Positions 42,566-52,226 of a DNA stretch of 64,000 nt are shown here, one piece after another. Within the stretch, counting starts at the first letter, position 1, and each line of letters opens with the position of its first letter. The notes under the pieces are model-generated. The model was given only the letters and a program-made list of their open reading frames with translations, was not told the DNA's origin and made no database searches. Origin of the DNA: Deltaproteobacteria bacterium. GTDB lineage: Bacteria > SAR324 > JACQKK01. The translations under genes were made by a program, and so were the position numbers. Location of the stretch: positions 540,851-604,850 of the forward strand of contig JAOUEW010000002.1 in the NCBI GenBank assembly GCA_029858505.1, written 5' to 3'.

Positions 42566-43368
42566 AGACCCTTTTAAAAAATGCAAAAGTCATTGACGGG
42601 TTCCAAAGCTTCGTGGAAGAGGGGAAATGGAAGGATGATGGTTTTGATCCGGATGCCTTTCAAACGTTGATCCAACTGGAAGATCGTCACTTTTGGTTCC
42701 AGGAAAGAAATAAATTAATTCTTTGGAGCTTGAAAAAATACTTCCCCCGCATGGAAAACATGCTGGAAATTGGGTGCGGAACCGCGTATGTCAACCGTGA
42801 AATTCGAGCCTCTTTCCCCAATACATCGGTATGGGGAAGCGAATTCTATATAAACGGCCTGAAACAAGCCGCCTTTCGACTGGGCAGCAAAGTCGGGCTG
42901 ATCCAATTGGACGCTCGAACCATTCCCTTTCCAAATACGTTCGACGTCATTGGCGGGTTTGACGTGTTGGAGCACATTGAGGAGGACGAGTTGGTTCTGC
43001 GGCAAATCCACCAGGCATTGAAGCCTGGCGGTGGATTGATATTAACCGTTCCCCAGCACATGTTCTTATGGAGCAAACAGGATGACATCGCACATCACAA
43101 GCGGCGCTACTCAAGAAAAGAACTTGTGCAAAAATTGGAGGCCGCGGGGTTCCGAATAATTGTTGTCACTTCCTTTGTTTCGGCTTTGATGCCTTTGTTG
43201 TTCATTTCCAGAAGAAAAGGAAATGATTCCATGAAAACAGAATTTCAAATTCACCCCATCCTCAATCGTCTTTTTAAATGGATTGTCTGTGGAGAGCGTC
43301 TTCTCATCAAATGTAAAATTTCTTTACCCTTTGGGTCTTCATTGCTGGCAATTGGAGAAAAAAAATAA
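42562..43368 (+). CDS. Class I SAM-dependent methyltransferase
   Basis: A 268-residue methyltransferase. SAM motif I is MLEIGCGTAYVNREI (about residue 68), motif II/III region VIGGFDVLEHIEEDELVLRQIHQALKPGGGLILTVPQH, all typical of class I enzymes. An N-terminal stretch of about 40 residues with HFWFQERNKLILW precedes them, a layout common in glycan-cluster methyltransferases. The start overlaps the aminotransferase stop. The target, perhaps the amino group made by the WecE-type enzyme upstream, is a guess from gene order. Confidence 0.82.
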   Translation: MKTLLKNAKVIDGFQSFVEEGKWKDDGFDPDAFQTLIQLEDRHFWFQERNKLILWSLKKYFPRMENMLEIGCGTAYVNREIRASFPNTSVWGSEFYINGLKQAAFRLGSKVGLIQLDARTIPFPNTFDVIGGFDVLEHIEEDELVLRQIHQALKPGGGLILTVPQHMFLWSKQDDIAHHKRRYSRKELVQKLEAAGFRIIVVTSFVSALMPLLFISRRKGNDSMKTEFQIHPILNRLFKWIVCGERLLIKCKISLPFGSSLLAIGEKK

Positions 43369-43369
43369 C

Positions 43370-43741
43370 ATGATCGGATACTTATATATCTTTGGAACTG
43401 TGTTTTTTACGGTTTATGGTCAGTTGGTGTTCAAGTGGCGCATGGATATGTATATTCCTCACATGCCGAGTGAGATGAGGGAAAAGGTTTTATACATGGT
43501 TTCCCTGACATTAGATCCATTTATTTTTTCAGGCTTCTTATCGGCCTTCCTAGCCTCGTTGTGCTGGATGATGGTTTTAACAAAATTTCAATTAAGCTAC
43601 GCTTACCCTTTTATGAGCGCATCGTTCATACTGGTTTTATTCCTGTCGATGTTTTTGTTTCATGAAAGTTTAAATTTTCATAAACTGATCGGCCTCTCGT
43701 TTATCATTATCGGCCTAATCATCTCAAGCAAAGGGTTATGA
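43370..43741 (+). CDS. Small EamA/SMR-type membrane protein
   Basis: A 123-residue protein with four predicted transmembrane helices, a central conserved WMMVLTKFQLSYAYPF segment and a C-terminal GLSFIIIGLIISSKG helix, typical of ArnE/ArnF and small EmrE-like proteins. In glycan clusters such proteins often flip polyprenyl-phosphate sugars, which would suit the GT2 enzyme upstream. Its ATG lies 1 bp after the methyltransferase stop. The last 6 bp overlap the end of the convergent large membrane protein gene. Confidence 0.8.
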   Translation: MIGYLYIFGTVFFTVYGQLVFKWRMDMYIPHMPSEMREKVLYMVSLTLDPFIFSGFLSAFLASLCWMMVLTKFQLSYAYPFMSASFILVLFLSMFLFHESLNFHKLIGLSFIIIGLIISSKGL

Positions 43742-45730
43742 TCCCTTACGCTGAAAATATATCCAATGCGCGGAACGTTTTATTTCTTGATATTGAGGAA
43801 GTGCCTGCATTATCAGTCTTTGGTGCTCCATCCGGTTCGGCATGCTTTTTCCGGCTTCTGTATTTGGATTTTCCGATAAAATCCACACGGGATTACGGCT
43901 GGAGACATCGCCGATACAGTGATCAAATCTAGAATAGGTCCCCACCTCTCCAAAGGGATCATACCAAGGAAACCCCGCGTTGAACCCCTGAAGCCGAACT
44001 TCCATCGAATACCCAGACAAAATGAGCACGTCGGCTTTGTTGGTTATGGTTCCCAACTCGTTCATTTTTTCTGAAAAATCTTTCCCAGAATCGCCAAGTA
44101 AACAATATTCCGGATATGCGCCTTGGGTGTCATAGCAGGGAAGATTTCCATTTTGTAAATGATACATGCTGCGAGAATGATTTATCTCATCATAGGTAAA
44201 ATAAAGGACTCCTCCCATCGCCAATAAAAGATATACATGCCCAGTTCCAAACGACTTGGTCATCATAAAGCGCCATGCGGCCCAATTCACTCGAGGAGAA
44301 AATAGGAGTATCAATAAAACCAATAGAAACCACAGGTTCATTTCGCTCATACGGTTCATGTAATAAGACAACCACACCAAAATGCTGGTTCCCACTCCGG
44401 CTTGGTAGGCATCCCTCCAGTTGGCCACCCCCTGAGAAGCACGCCAGCACCCCCTAAAAACCGACAGGCTTGCAAAAAAAGCGAATACAATCACTTTGTA
44501 ATTTGTTATTTCGATCAGCCCGGCGTAACTACCCGTGATGCTTTTAAAAGGCATCAAGGTGGCATCAAGCCGGTATTTACTGAATATTGCCAGTATTGTG
44601 AATGATACCGCACAAAACACCGCCCCCGCAGACAGGATAAACTCTCCTGTCGTCTTCAGGGCATGCACAAATGGACGTTCTTTTTTATGATTTCGGATCA
44701 ATGCCGAAACCAACAACCCAGCCATCAGCGCCAGCGATGTCTCTGGACTTAGGATTAAACATATCCCCCCCAATCCCCCCAGCATCCAAGTCCGCGTATA
44801 GGGTCTCTTCATTTCAAAAGCCAGCACCACCACTCCCAATAAAAAGGGAAAATAACGCAATCCCGTTTGATTTGGGAAATGCAATCCGGGGCCAACATTG
44901 TGAAAATACACGGCGACCATTGCTAAAAGAAACAACCAGTAACGCCGATTCAATAAGTATATCCCCACCCCAATCACTCCCAGGGAAATGATTGAAGCTA
45001 TTTTTACCCCCATAAAAAATGGGGCTGCGCCCACCCCAGGCAAAACATGCATGGACACATACCCAGCCATAGGCATCCAAAACCCATATGCAAAATTATA
45101 AAACGAACGGGAGTCCTCACAACAGGTTAAATCTACCCCCGGAAAAATCGTTGCCGTGTAATGAAACTGAACGGATGCCATATATGCGGCCGAATTCATA
45201 ATCAATGGTTTTCCAATAGGCACAATGTAGTATTGTACAAAAACAATTAGTCCTATCCCGATCGCCCCCCACAACCCTATTACCCCAATATAAAAATTAG
45301 ACGATATTTTTTTGCCTGCCGTTCGAACCCAAAGGGAAAAGGCTGGCGATTGAAACAACCTTCTCAGAGCATAAAACAAAACGATTCCACCTATAAAACC
45401 GAGATCGACGGATGAAAATAGGATGACCGAGATCAGCAACGCAAAGAACACAAACAGTGGATAGGTGGAGTTCCCAGAGCCTCGAATCCATTTTTGCTTT
45501 GGAAAAAACAATATTCCGGCTGAAATCAACGCCAGCACGAATACCCAAGAAAAATATAACAGGGATTGTCCTTGCGAGTTTTGCATCTCGTATTCGCGAA
45601 GAACTGGAGGTAAAATGTAGGACGGAGCAGAGAGGTGTAGAAAATAAACTTCATGCAAACCTACGCTCAGCAAAAAAACCAATACGGCAGAAAGAACAAT
45701 AATATGTATGGGAAATATTTTTTTTTTCAT
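43736..45730 (-). CDS. Large multi-span membrane protein, possible GT-C-type glycosyltransferase
   Basis: A 664-residue polytopic protein with about 12-14 transmembrane helices over residues 1-510 and a soluble C-terminal domain of about 140 residues (from NHSRSMYHLQNGNLP onward). The layout is like GT-C glycosyltransferases or polysaccharide polymerase-type proteins. An early periplasmic loop with a Cys-Cys-Glu-Asp (GVDLTCCEDSRSFY) may hold acidic active-site residues, but no family motif is certain. Its 3' end overlaps the SMR gene by 6 bp. It starts with a lysine-rich N-terminus and membrane anchor, supporting ATG 45730. Confidence 0.7.
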   Translation of the reverse strand: MKKKIFPIHIIVLSAVLVFLLSVGLHEVYFLHLSAPSYILPPVLREYEMQNSQGQSLLYFSWVFVLALISAGILFFPKQKWIRGSGNSTYPLFVFFALLISVILFSSVDLGFIGGIVLFYALRRLFQSPAFSLWVRTAGKKISSNFYIGVIGLWGAIGIGLIVFVQYYIVPIGKPLIMNSAAYMASVQFHYTATIFPGVDLTCCEDSRSFYNFAYGFWMPMAGYVSMHVLPGVGAAPFFMGVKIASIISLGVIGVGIYLLNRRYWLFLLAMVAVYFHNVGPGLHFPNQTGLRYFPFLLGVVVLAFEMKRPYTRTWMLGGLGGICLILSPETSLALMAGLLVSALIRNHKKERPFVHALKTTGEFILSAGAVFCAVSFTILAIFSKYRLDATLMPFKSITGSYAGLIEITNYKVIVFAFFASLSVFRGCWRASQGVANWRDAYQAGVGTSILVWLSYYMNRMSEMNLWFLLVLLILLFSPRVNWAAWRFMMTKSFGTGHVYLLLAMGGVLYFTYDEINHSRSMYHLQNGNLPCYDTQGAYPEYCLLGDSGKDFSEKMNELGTITNKADVLILSGYSMEVRLQGFNAGFPWYDPFGEVGTYSRFDHCIGDVSSRNPVWILSENPNTEAGKSMPNRMEHQRLIMQALPQYQEIKRSAHWIYFQRKGS

Positions 45731-45877
45731 GATCTTTTTTTAGGATTACCGTATCGGTCGCCACATACCACAACCAATCAAACAGCATCTCATCTATCTG
45801 AATATTTTTGTGTCACAACCATCACGCTGTTTTTAATTTCATAGCGGGTGACATAAACACAAATTGGGGGATAATTT

Positions 45878-46198
45878 TCAAGTGATCTTTTGGTTTGGCT
45901 TGCCCTGAACCATACCGTTTTGCTCCTGCTCCATAGAGCGCATTTCTTCAATCATATTTCTAAAAATTTTCTCTACCGCTTTGGGGGGCAAGGGTCCCGG
46001 GTTTTGTTGAACCAAATTATTCACAATCAGGTTTTCCCGGCGCATGTCGGCCACGGGCCAGTTTCTGGCGTGTTTAATTCGGCCCACTTCCAACACCACG
46101 TGGGCCCGTTCGTTCAACAACTCCAACAGTTTCCGGTCAATCCGGTCAATTTCCTCCCGTAGGGGCGCCACGGTTTGATCCAATTCCTGTTCGCTCAT
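45878..46198 (-). CDS. Chorismate mutase (AroQ type)
   Basis: A 106-residue AroQ-fold mutase that turns chorismate into prephenate. The helical core LREEIDRIDRKLLELLNERAHVVLEVGRIKHAR contains the conserved Arg and Asp residues, followed by RRENLIVNNLVQQN and the C-terminal IFRNMIEEMRSMEQ helix. ATG 46198 overlaps the Der stop as ATGA and has AGAGAG upstream; longer frames run inside der and were rejected. No prephenate dehydratase or dehydrogenase domain is fused to it. Confidence 0.87.
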   Translation of the reverse strand: MSEQELDQTVAPLREEIDRIDRKLLELLNERAHVVLEVGRIKHARNWPVADMRRENLIVNNLVQQNPGPLPPKAVEKIFRNMIEEMRSMEQEQNGMVQGKPNQKIT

Positions 46199-47724
46199 CG
46201 CCATCTCTCTTTGGAAGACCTCCCCCGATTGCTGGTGGGGTGTTTCCCAGGTTCTTTGGGCTTGGCGGGGGGCCGTGGTTTCTTCTTTCCCTTGGCTTTC
46301 CATTCCACTTCCACCGGGGTTCCCTCTAGCCCAAAATGATATCTCAATTGGTTGATGAAAAACCTCGTGTAATCCTCTCGGATACTATCCGGTCGGTTGG
46401 TGAAAACGCAAAACCGGGGGGGGCGCGTTCCCAGTTGGTTGCCGTATTGAATGGATACCGTTCGACCGCCCGTGGACGGGTGGGGGTGTTGAGACACCAT
46501 GGCTTGGATCACACGATTCAAATCGGCGGTTTTGATTTCCCGATTGAACTGAGCATACACGGACCGAATCTCCCGAAACAATTTGCCAATTCCGCTGCCT
46601 TCCAGGGCGCTGGTATTCACCCTGGGGGCATAATCCAAAAACCTCAGCCGCTCCGCCACATCGGCCAAAACCGATTTTTGCCTGGAGGGCGGAACTCGGT
46701 CCCATTTGTTCAGGGCGATGACGACCCCCCTGCGGGCTTCGGCCAGATATCCCCCCAGCCGACAATCTTGGTCTGACACCGGTTCGGTGGCATCCAAAAC
46801 AAGAACCGCCACATGGACCCTCCGCAGAGAAGACAGGGAAGCCATGACCCCGATTTTTTCCAGATGATTGTCGGTGCGGGAACGGCGGCGGATTCCAGCC
46901 GTATCCACCAGCAGATAGGATTCTCCCTTGTGCTGAAAGGGCGTATCCACCGATTCCCTGGTGGTCCCAGCCCGCTCCGAAACAATCATCCGCTCCTCCC
47001 CCAATATTTGGTTGACCAGGGAGGATTTACCCACGTTGGGGCGGCCAAAGAAGGCCACCCGCAAAGGCCGCACGATTGTTTCTGGTTGAGGGTTTTCATT
47101 GCGGATGGACGGGACCAGTCTGGCGGTTTCCTCCAGCAGGTCTTCCATGCCCCGGCCATGGGCGGCAGATACCCCCACGATCCGATCGGTTCCCAGGCTG
47201 TAAAATTCAGAGAAGTTATCCCGGCCCTTGTTGGCATCCACCTTGTTCACCACCACCAACAGGTGTTTTCCACGGGCCATCCGCCGGTAAATATCTTCGT
47301 CTCCGGGGGTCAGCCCATCTTTGCCATCCACCACCAGCCACAAGACATCGGCCGTTTGCCCCGCCCTAATGGCCTGCTTTTCCACCAGAGGGGCAAAAAA
47401 GGTTTCTTCCTCCCCTGGGTACATGCCCCCGGTGTCCAGCAGGTCAAACTGGTAATCTCCTCGGTTCACCCGGCCTTGGCGGCGGTCCCTGGTCACCCCT
47501 GCTACATCGGCCACCAGCGCCCGAGATTCCCCAATCAGCCGGTTGTACAGGGTGGATTTCCCCACGTTCACCCGCCCCAGAATGGCCACCACGGGAACAG
47601 GTCTGGCTGGAACGGTTGAATCATCCTTGGGAGGATCTCCCTCCAACGGAACTTGTTGAACCTGAGTTTCTTCGGCAGGTTGAGCTGATTTCCGAGAAGG
47701 CTTGCGTTGTTTGGATGGTGTCAT
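46195..47724 (-). CDS. der: Ribosome-associated GTPase Der (EngA)
   Basis: A 509-residue essential GTPase for 50S subunit assembly with two consecutive G domains. The first has G1 GRVNVGKST (about residue 51) and DTGG (G3); the second has GRPNVGKSS (about 228) and DTAGIRRRS, and the KH-like C-domain ends near residue 480. There is an N-terminal extension of about 45 residues and a basic C-terminal tail (KAKGKKKPRPPAKPKEPGKHPTS). The first G1 has Val in place of the more common Pro. The chorismate mutase start overlaps the stop. Confidence 0.95.
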   Translation of the reverse strand: MTPSKQRKPSRKSAQPAEETQVQQVPLEGDPPKDDSTVPARPVPVVAILGRVNVGKSTLYNRLIGESRALVADVAGVTRDRRQGRVNRGDYQFDLLDTGGMYPGEEETFFAPLVEKQAIRAGQTADVLWLVVDGKDGLTPGDEDIYRRMARGKHLLVVVNKVDANKGRDNFSEFYSLGTDRIVGVSAAHGRGMEDLLEETARLVPSIRNENPQPETIVRPLRVAFFGRPNVGKSSLVNQILGEERMIVSERAGTTRESVDTPFQHKGESYLLVDTAGIRRRSRTDNHLEKIGVMASLSSLRRVHVAVLVLDATEPVSDQDCRLGGYLAEARRGVVIALNKWDRVPPSRQKSVLADVAERLRFLDYAPRVNTSALEGSGIGKLFREIRSVYAQFNREIKTADLNRVIQAMVSQHPHPSTGGRTVSIQYGNQLGTRPPRFCVFTNRPDSIREDYTRFFINQLRYHFGLEGTPVEVEWKAKGKKKPRPPAKPKEPGKHPTSNRGRSSKERWR

Positions 47725-47751
47725 GGTATGAATTCCGGAGGGTGGGGGAGA

Positions 47752-49194
47752 TTACCCCTGGGCGGCTTGGCGAATACGTTCCAGGGTTAAATCCCGGCCC
47801 AGGGCTTCCACCACCAGGGGCAACTCCGGGCCTTCACCGGCCCGGGTAATCACCATCCGGGCGGGAATCCACAAGTCTCGGCCTTTCAGACCGGTTTCTT
47901 TTTGAACGGTTTTCATGGCTTCTTGAAACCCTTTGGCACCCCAGGGGTTCACAGCCCCCAAATGGGTGGCCATGGACCCCGCCAACCGCCGAACTTCATC
48001 TTTGGCCAGGGTTTGATCTACTTCCGGCGCCAGGGGGGCCTGGGGGTCTTTCAGAAACAATTCCAATTGGCTGGGTAAATCGGCCAGGGTTACCAGGCTG
48101 GGCTGCACCACCCCCGCGGCCCGGACAACCAAATCATGGTTTCGCTCCAACACCGAAAGATCCGGAAAAAACGGTCGAGCCAATGCCACCAGCCGCTCCA
48201 CCGGCAGCCGGGACATGTATTGTTGATTCATCCAGTCCAGTTTGTCTCGGTTGAACACAGCCCCCGTTTTGTTGATTCGCTCAATGGAAAACTCTTGTAC
48301 CAATTCCTCCAAGGTAAACACCTCCCGGTCATCTCCCGGGCTCCACCCCAGCAGGGCGATAAAATTCACCAAGGCTTCGGGCAGGTAGCCCTTGGCCTGA
48401 TAGGCTTCCACCGACACATCCCCCTTGCGTTTGCTCATCTTGGAACGGTCATCGTTCAACAGCAGGGGCAGGTGGGCGTATTGAGGCGGCTCCCATCCCA
48501 AGTACCGGTACAGCAGCAGGTGTTTGGGGGTCGAGGGCAGCCATTCCTCCGCCCGCAGCACGTGTGTAATCTCCATGGCGTGATCATCCACCACCACAGC
48601 CAAGTGGTAGGTGGGAAAGCCGTCTGATTTCAACAGCACCTGGTCATCTAACTGACTGGTATTAAACGCCACGTTTCCCCGGATCAAGTCTTTCACCACC
48701 ATCCGTTCTTCCCGGTCGGGCAGCACCATGCGCACCACCGGGGTCAACCCCTTATCGTCCAGGCGCTTTCGGTCATCAGGGGTCAATTTTCGGCAGCGGC
48801 CGTCATAGCGGGTGGGCATACCCCGGGCCTGCTGCTGTTGGCGCATCTGGTCCAGGGTTTCCGACGAGCAATAGCAGGGATAGGCCAGCCCTTTGGCCAT
48901 CAACTCTTCGGCCGCTTGGCGATACATGGGCAGCCGTTCCGACTGATGATAGGGGCCATGGGGGCCACCTACCTGGGGCCCTTCATCGGGGGCGATTCCC
49001 GCCCATTTCAACATTTCCATCAGCCGCAATTCGGCTTCGGGCACATAGCGTGTCCGGTCGGTATCCTCAATCCGCAGGATAAACACCCCGCCATGGCGGC
49101 GGGCATATAAATAATTAAACAAGGCGGTGCGAAGCCCCCCAATGTGCAGTTCCCCGGTGGGGCTGGGAGCGAATCTCACACGAACAGTTTCCAT
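47752..49194 (-). CDS. gltX: Glutamyl-tRNA synthetase
   Basis: A 480-residue class I synthetase. The HIGH-type motif is PTGELHIGGLRTALFN near residue 10 and the KMSKS motif DRSKMSKRKGDVSV near 250. A CYCS segment (YPCYCSSETL) belongs to the family's zinc-binding-like region, here reduced. The C-terminal anticodon-binding helices are present. In an organism with GatCAB it may also charge tRNA-Gln with Glu, which would be the substrate for GatA. Start ATG 49194 has a perfect AGGAGG 6 nt upstream, the best ribosome site in the window. Confidence 0.96.
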   Translation of the reverse strand: METVRVRFAPSPTGELHIGGLRTALFNYLYARRHGGVFILRIEDTDRTRYVPEAELRLMEMLKWAGIAPDEGPQVGGPHGPYHQSERLPMYRQAAEELMAKGLAYPCYCSSETLDQMRQQQQARGMPTRYDGRCRKLTPDDRKRLDDKGLTPVVRMVLPDREERMVVKDLIRGNVAFNTSQLDDQVLLKSDGFPTYHLAVVVDDHAMEITHVLRAEEWLPSTPKHLLLYRYLGWEPPQYAHLPLLLNDDRSKMSKRKGDVSVEAYQAKGYLPEALVNFIALLGWSPGDDREVFTLEELVQEFSIERINKTGAVFNRDKLDWMNQQYMSRLPVERLVALARPFFPDLSVLERNHDLVVRAAGVVQPSLVTLADLPSQLELFLKDPQAPLAPEVDQTLAKDEVRRLAGSMATHLGAVNPWGAKGFQEAMKTVQKETGLKGRDLWIPARMVITRAGEGPELPLVVEALGRDLTLERIRQAAQG

Positions 49195-49254
49195 TCACGA
49201 CCTCCTAAGGGTGTCTTTCAACAGTATGGGTTTATGGGATTAGTATTTCACGGC

Positions 49255-50694
49255 TTATTCATGGGAGGAAGAAGAAACCGTACCGGCTTGAGAAATCATA
49301 GCGGGGAGGGCGCATCCCGCGCAGCCCTGTAAAAATGCCCCGCAAAAATCATCATGCAGTTGAATCAGCCCCTGATGCCCCGACAACGACCGATATGTAG
49401 TGGGTTTGATCATCAGTCGTTCCGCCATAAACTTGGTTTTGCGGTTGGCCCCTTCCGGCGGCAGCACATGAAACAGCCGGTACAGTAGGGATTCCAGTTC
49501 CCGGTCCCCATCCCGGCGGGCCATGGCCAGAAACACCGGAATCACCCCGTTGGCGGCCACCGTGGCGAGGCGCTCCACCCCCACCAAATCGGCTTCCCGG
49601 CCCAGGGGTGGCAGCCGAAACGAGACCCGTCGCCGCCATCCCTCCCAGCGGGGGGTTGAAAACACCTCCTCTAAGGCCTCTAAAGCGTTGTTTTTTAGGT
49701 TTTCTTTATTTCTAAGGGGGTCAATATCCCTTAACCGTTTCAACCACCCTTTTAGGTAATTTTCCTGCCCCAGTTGATACACATGGTGGAACATCGCCAC
49801 CAACCTACGCTCCGGGGCATTCCAGGGGCGTCCACCACCCGGCACCGGGTCTCCAGTTCGGAGGGGCATGTTCAAACCTTGCCATCGGCTGCGTAAAAGC
49901 CGAAATTCCTCCAATAGGGCGGGATCTCCCCCTTCTGGTTCCACCGCTAAAAACCCCATCCAGCCAAACCAGCGGGCCAAGATTTCTTCCCTGGCTTTCA
50001 TGTAGGGCAGTTTCAATGGCCCCCATAATGACTCCAGGGGAAACTGCTTGGCCAATTCCACAAACGGTTGGGCGTATTCTCGATAGCCCAAAGATCGAAA
50101 GATTTCTTCAAACAGTTTTTGTCCGTCTTCCTTAGGGGTGCCCATGGCCAGTCGTTGGGCCTTGTTTTGGGCACGCGCTTCTGCCGCCCGCCTCCATACC
50201 CGAACCAGTCCCTCCGTGTCCCCCTTCAAGGCTTCCACCCCGCATCTGCCGGGCAGGGCCTCCCGGCGGCGCAGCAATTCCTCGGCTTCAGCCATCCATG
50301 GCCGATAAAACGGGTCCATAAATTCTCCCGCGCACAACACCGGAATTTCCGCCCCCTGGGCATTTAACGCGGGTTTCCCTGGCGTACGCTGTAACACCAC
50401 GTGGAGAATCACTCCCCCGTAGGCGGAGTCTCGGTCGTGCCCATGGTGGAACCAGTCACCCTCCGATAGGTGAATTTCAACGGGGCCCTGATATTCCCTG
50501 CCATCCAGCCGCAGCCTGGCCTGGGAGAAATCAGGCCCAGGCCCACGGTTGGGCCATCCGGCAAATTCCACTGCAATGGTTTTCCCGCAATCCGTTTTTA
50601 AGGTATTGGTCCATACCTGCCTCGCCCAACAAGCCTGCAGAACAACCTCCCGCTGCCCCGCCCATTCCATCGCCCACCCATCCAGTCCATTCAC
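49255..50694 (-). CDS. DUF2851-family protein
   Basis: A 479-residue protein matching DUF2851: WPNRGPGPDFSQARLRLDGREYQGPVEIHLSEGDWFHHGHDRDSAYGGVILHVV is conserved as GPGPDF...G-x-VEIH...DW-x-H-H. The acidic and histidine residues in that block look like a metal site, but the function is unknown. A C-terminal CAGC segment ends with CGAFLQGCAGCALP. I chose GTG 50694: it overlaps the preceding stop as GTGA and has GGAGA 6 nt upstream. A longer frame from GTG 50727 runs inside the preceding gene. Confidence 0.78.
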   Translation of the reverse strand: MNGLDGWAMEWAGQREVVLQACWARQVWTNTLKTDCGKTIAVEFAGWPNRGPGPDFSQARLRLDGREYQGPVEIHLSEGDWFHHGHDRDSAYGGVILHVVLQRTPGKPALNAQGAEIPVLCAGEFMDPFYRPWMAEAEELLRRREALPGRCGVEALKGDTEGLVRVWRRAAEARAQNKAQRLAMGTPKEDGQKLFEEIFRSLGYREYAQPFVELAKQFPLESLWGPLKLPYMKAREEILARWFGWMGFLAVEPEGGDPALLEEFRLLRSRWQGLNMPLRTGDPVPGGGRPWNAPERRLVAMFHHVYQLGQENYLKGWLKRLRDIDPLRNKENLKNNALEALEEVFSTPRWEGWRRRVSFRLPPLGREADLVGVERLATVAANGVIPVFLAMARRDGDRELESLLYRLFHVLPPEGANRKTKFMAERLMIKPTTYRSLSGHQGLIQLHDDFCGAFLQGCAGCALPAMISQAGTVSSSSHE

Positions 50695-52076
50695 GGCGTG
50701 TCTCCGTTCGTATCTTTCCGGCTCCACTTCGGTTTTCCCTTGTTCTTTCCAAGCCCTGATTTTTTCCCGGTCTTATTTTTATTCCCTTTGGGTTTTTGAA
50801 ACTTATGGCTCTTTACCTCATTGGATTTCTTAACGGACGGTCTTGTTCTTGCCGGGGGTTGATCCCCCATTTGCTGAGATGGATGGAGGGAAACAATGGG
50901 TCCATCCCCCGCCATGGGAACTTGTTCAGCCCCATCCAGGAACCACCCTCTGGTGCGGGCTGGCAGGCTCAGGGCGGGTTGTTCTTCCAGAGTTCCCTTT
51001 GGGGTGCAGACCATCACCACCTTGTCTTGAGACTTCCCTGAGGACTTGGATCCCCTGGCCGGAAGCCGTTCCGACACCACCCTGGCTCCGGGCCGTTTTT
51101 GAAACAAACGGCTGGTTTCATTGGTCGCATTCACCCGAAATGCCAGCCCAGACAAATTCACCTCCCGCATGGAAAACCCCACCCCTCCCCAATCGCGCAA
51201 TTCCTGATCAAAGTAAAAATCCATGGGCAGGGGCGGGGTTTCGTGGCACCAGTGACCTGGGCGGTCGCGCTTCATGGGGCACGGCAACCCATGGGGGCAT
51301 GGGTATACCAGGGTTTCCTCCGTCAGGTGCTCCCGCAGGGCCATGACATTCAAGAAACCTTGGCGGGTTCCTGGTTCCACCCATAACCCCAAACCTCCGG
51401 GGGTAACCAACCCCGCCAAGGAACGGGCCATGCGATGAACATGGTTGCCCCGGCCACTGTCTTGTAGGCCCAGTTCGTTCAAAGCCATGCCACCCCCCGC
51501 CACGGAAAACCGGTCTCCTCCATTCTCCCGCAGAAAGGACACCACCCCTTGGGTATGTCTTGAAATGGTGAGATTCACTTGGGGCAGGTATAAACGGGCA
51601 AAGGCCCGCAGGTTGTCTTCAGCCCAGTCCAGCACTCGGCGCCCTTGGTCCACCAAGGCTATCTCCAGGGGTGGAAGGTTTTCTTGCCCCAGCCAACCCA
51701 GCCAAGCCAAAGAAAACGCACCCGAACCGCACCCAATATCCGCAATCCGAAGCCTACCCCCCACCAGGGGTGGAAAGGGCGGCCCATCGGCGGTTCCCCG
51801 CCAATTCAACCGCGACAACACATGCGCCACCCGAAATAAATTCCGTGGAAGGTAATAAAATTGATATCCCCCCAAATGTCCATGGATCGGATTCTCGCCT
51901 TTGGAGAACTCGGCTTCCCGCTCGGTATAGGCCTCGTGCAGCACTTCCACCTCCCGGCCAATCTTAAGCCAGAATTCACGGCCCGGGGGGGAACCGCCCT
52001 GCCTTTCTCTTTGGGCGTAGACTTCCCACAAGGCTTGCTTCACGAGGGCCTGCGGAAAGGGCTTGAATCGAGACAT
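50691..52076 (-). CDS. Rsm22-like rRNA methyltransferase-family protein with basic tail
   Basis: A 461-residue protein. A SAM-binding motif (RIADIGCGSGAFSLAWLGWL) lies near residue 115. The Rsm22-type segment LWVEPGTRQGF then YPCPHGLPCPMKRDRPGHWCHE gives the family's cysteine/His cluster, an iron-sulfur-like or metal site. The final 60 residues are very rich in Lys, Gly and Asn (KPKGNKNKTGKKSG), a likely RNA-binding disordered tail. Start ATG 52076 is preferred; a longer frame from 52184 adds 36 residues with no ribosome site. Relatives act in small ribosomal subunit assembly. The DUF2851 gene starts on its stop. Confidence 0.75.
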   Translation of the reverse strand: MSRFKPFPQALVKQALWEVYAQRERQGGSPPGREFWLKIGREVEVLHEAYTEREAEFSKGENPIHGHLGGYQFYYLPRNLFRVAHVLSRLNWRGTADGPPFPPLVGGRLRIADIGCGSGAFSLAWLGWLGQENLPPLEIALVDQGRRVLDWAEDNLRAFARLYLPQVNLTISRHTQGVVSFLRENGGDRFSVAGGGMALNELGLQDSGRGNHVHRMARSLAGLVTPGGLGLWVEPGTRQGFLNVMALREHLTEETLVYPCPHGLPCPMKRDRPGHWCHETPPLPMDFYFDQELRDWGGVGFSMREVNLSGLAFRVNATNETSRLFQKRPGARVVSERLPARGSKSSGKSQDKVVMVCTPKGTLEEQPALSLPARTRGWFLDGAEQVPMAGDGPIVSLHPSQQMGDQPPARTRPSVKKSNEVKSHKFQKPKGNKNKTGKKSGLGKNKGKPKWSRKDTNGDTP

Positions 52077-52226
52077 GGCAGATAGACCAAAAGGATGTGC
52101 GGAGGAACGATGATTATGATAAAGAAATAAGAGCGACCTGCCGCGAAGGAATGATTCTGGATGATTCAGAGGGAACGCATCCACTCAGCCACGGCGAATA
52201 TCTTTCAACCTCTCACACCCGATCCC

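Noticed and set aside
46813-47619. 268-codon frame opposite der
   Set aside because: It is a shadow of the strongly conserved Der gene and has no recognisable motif.
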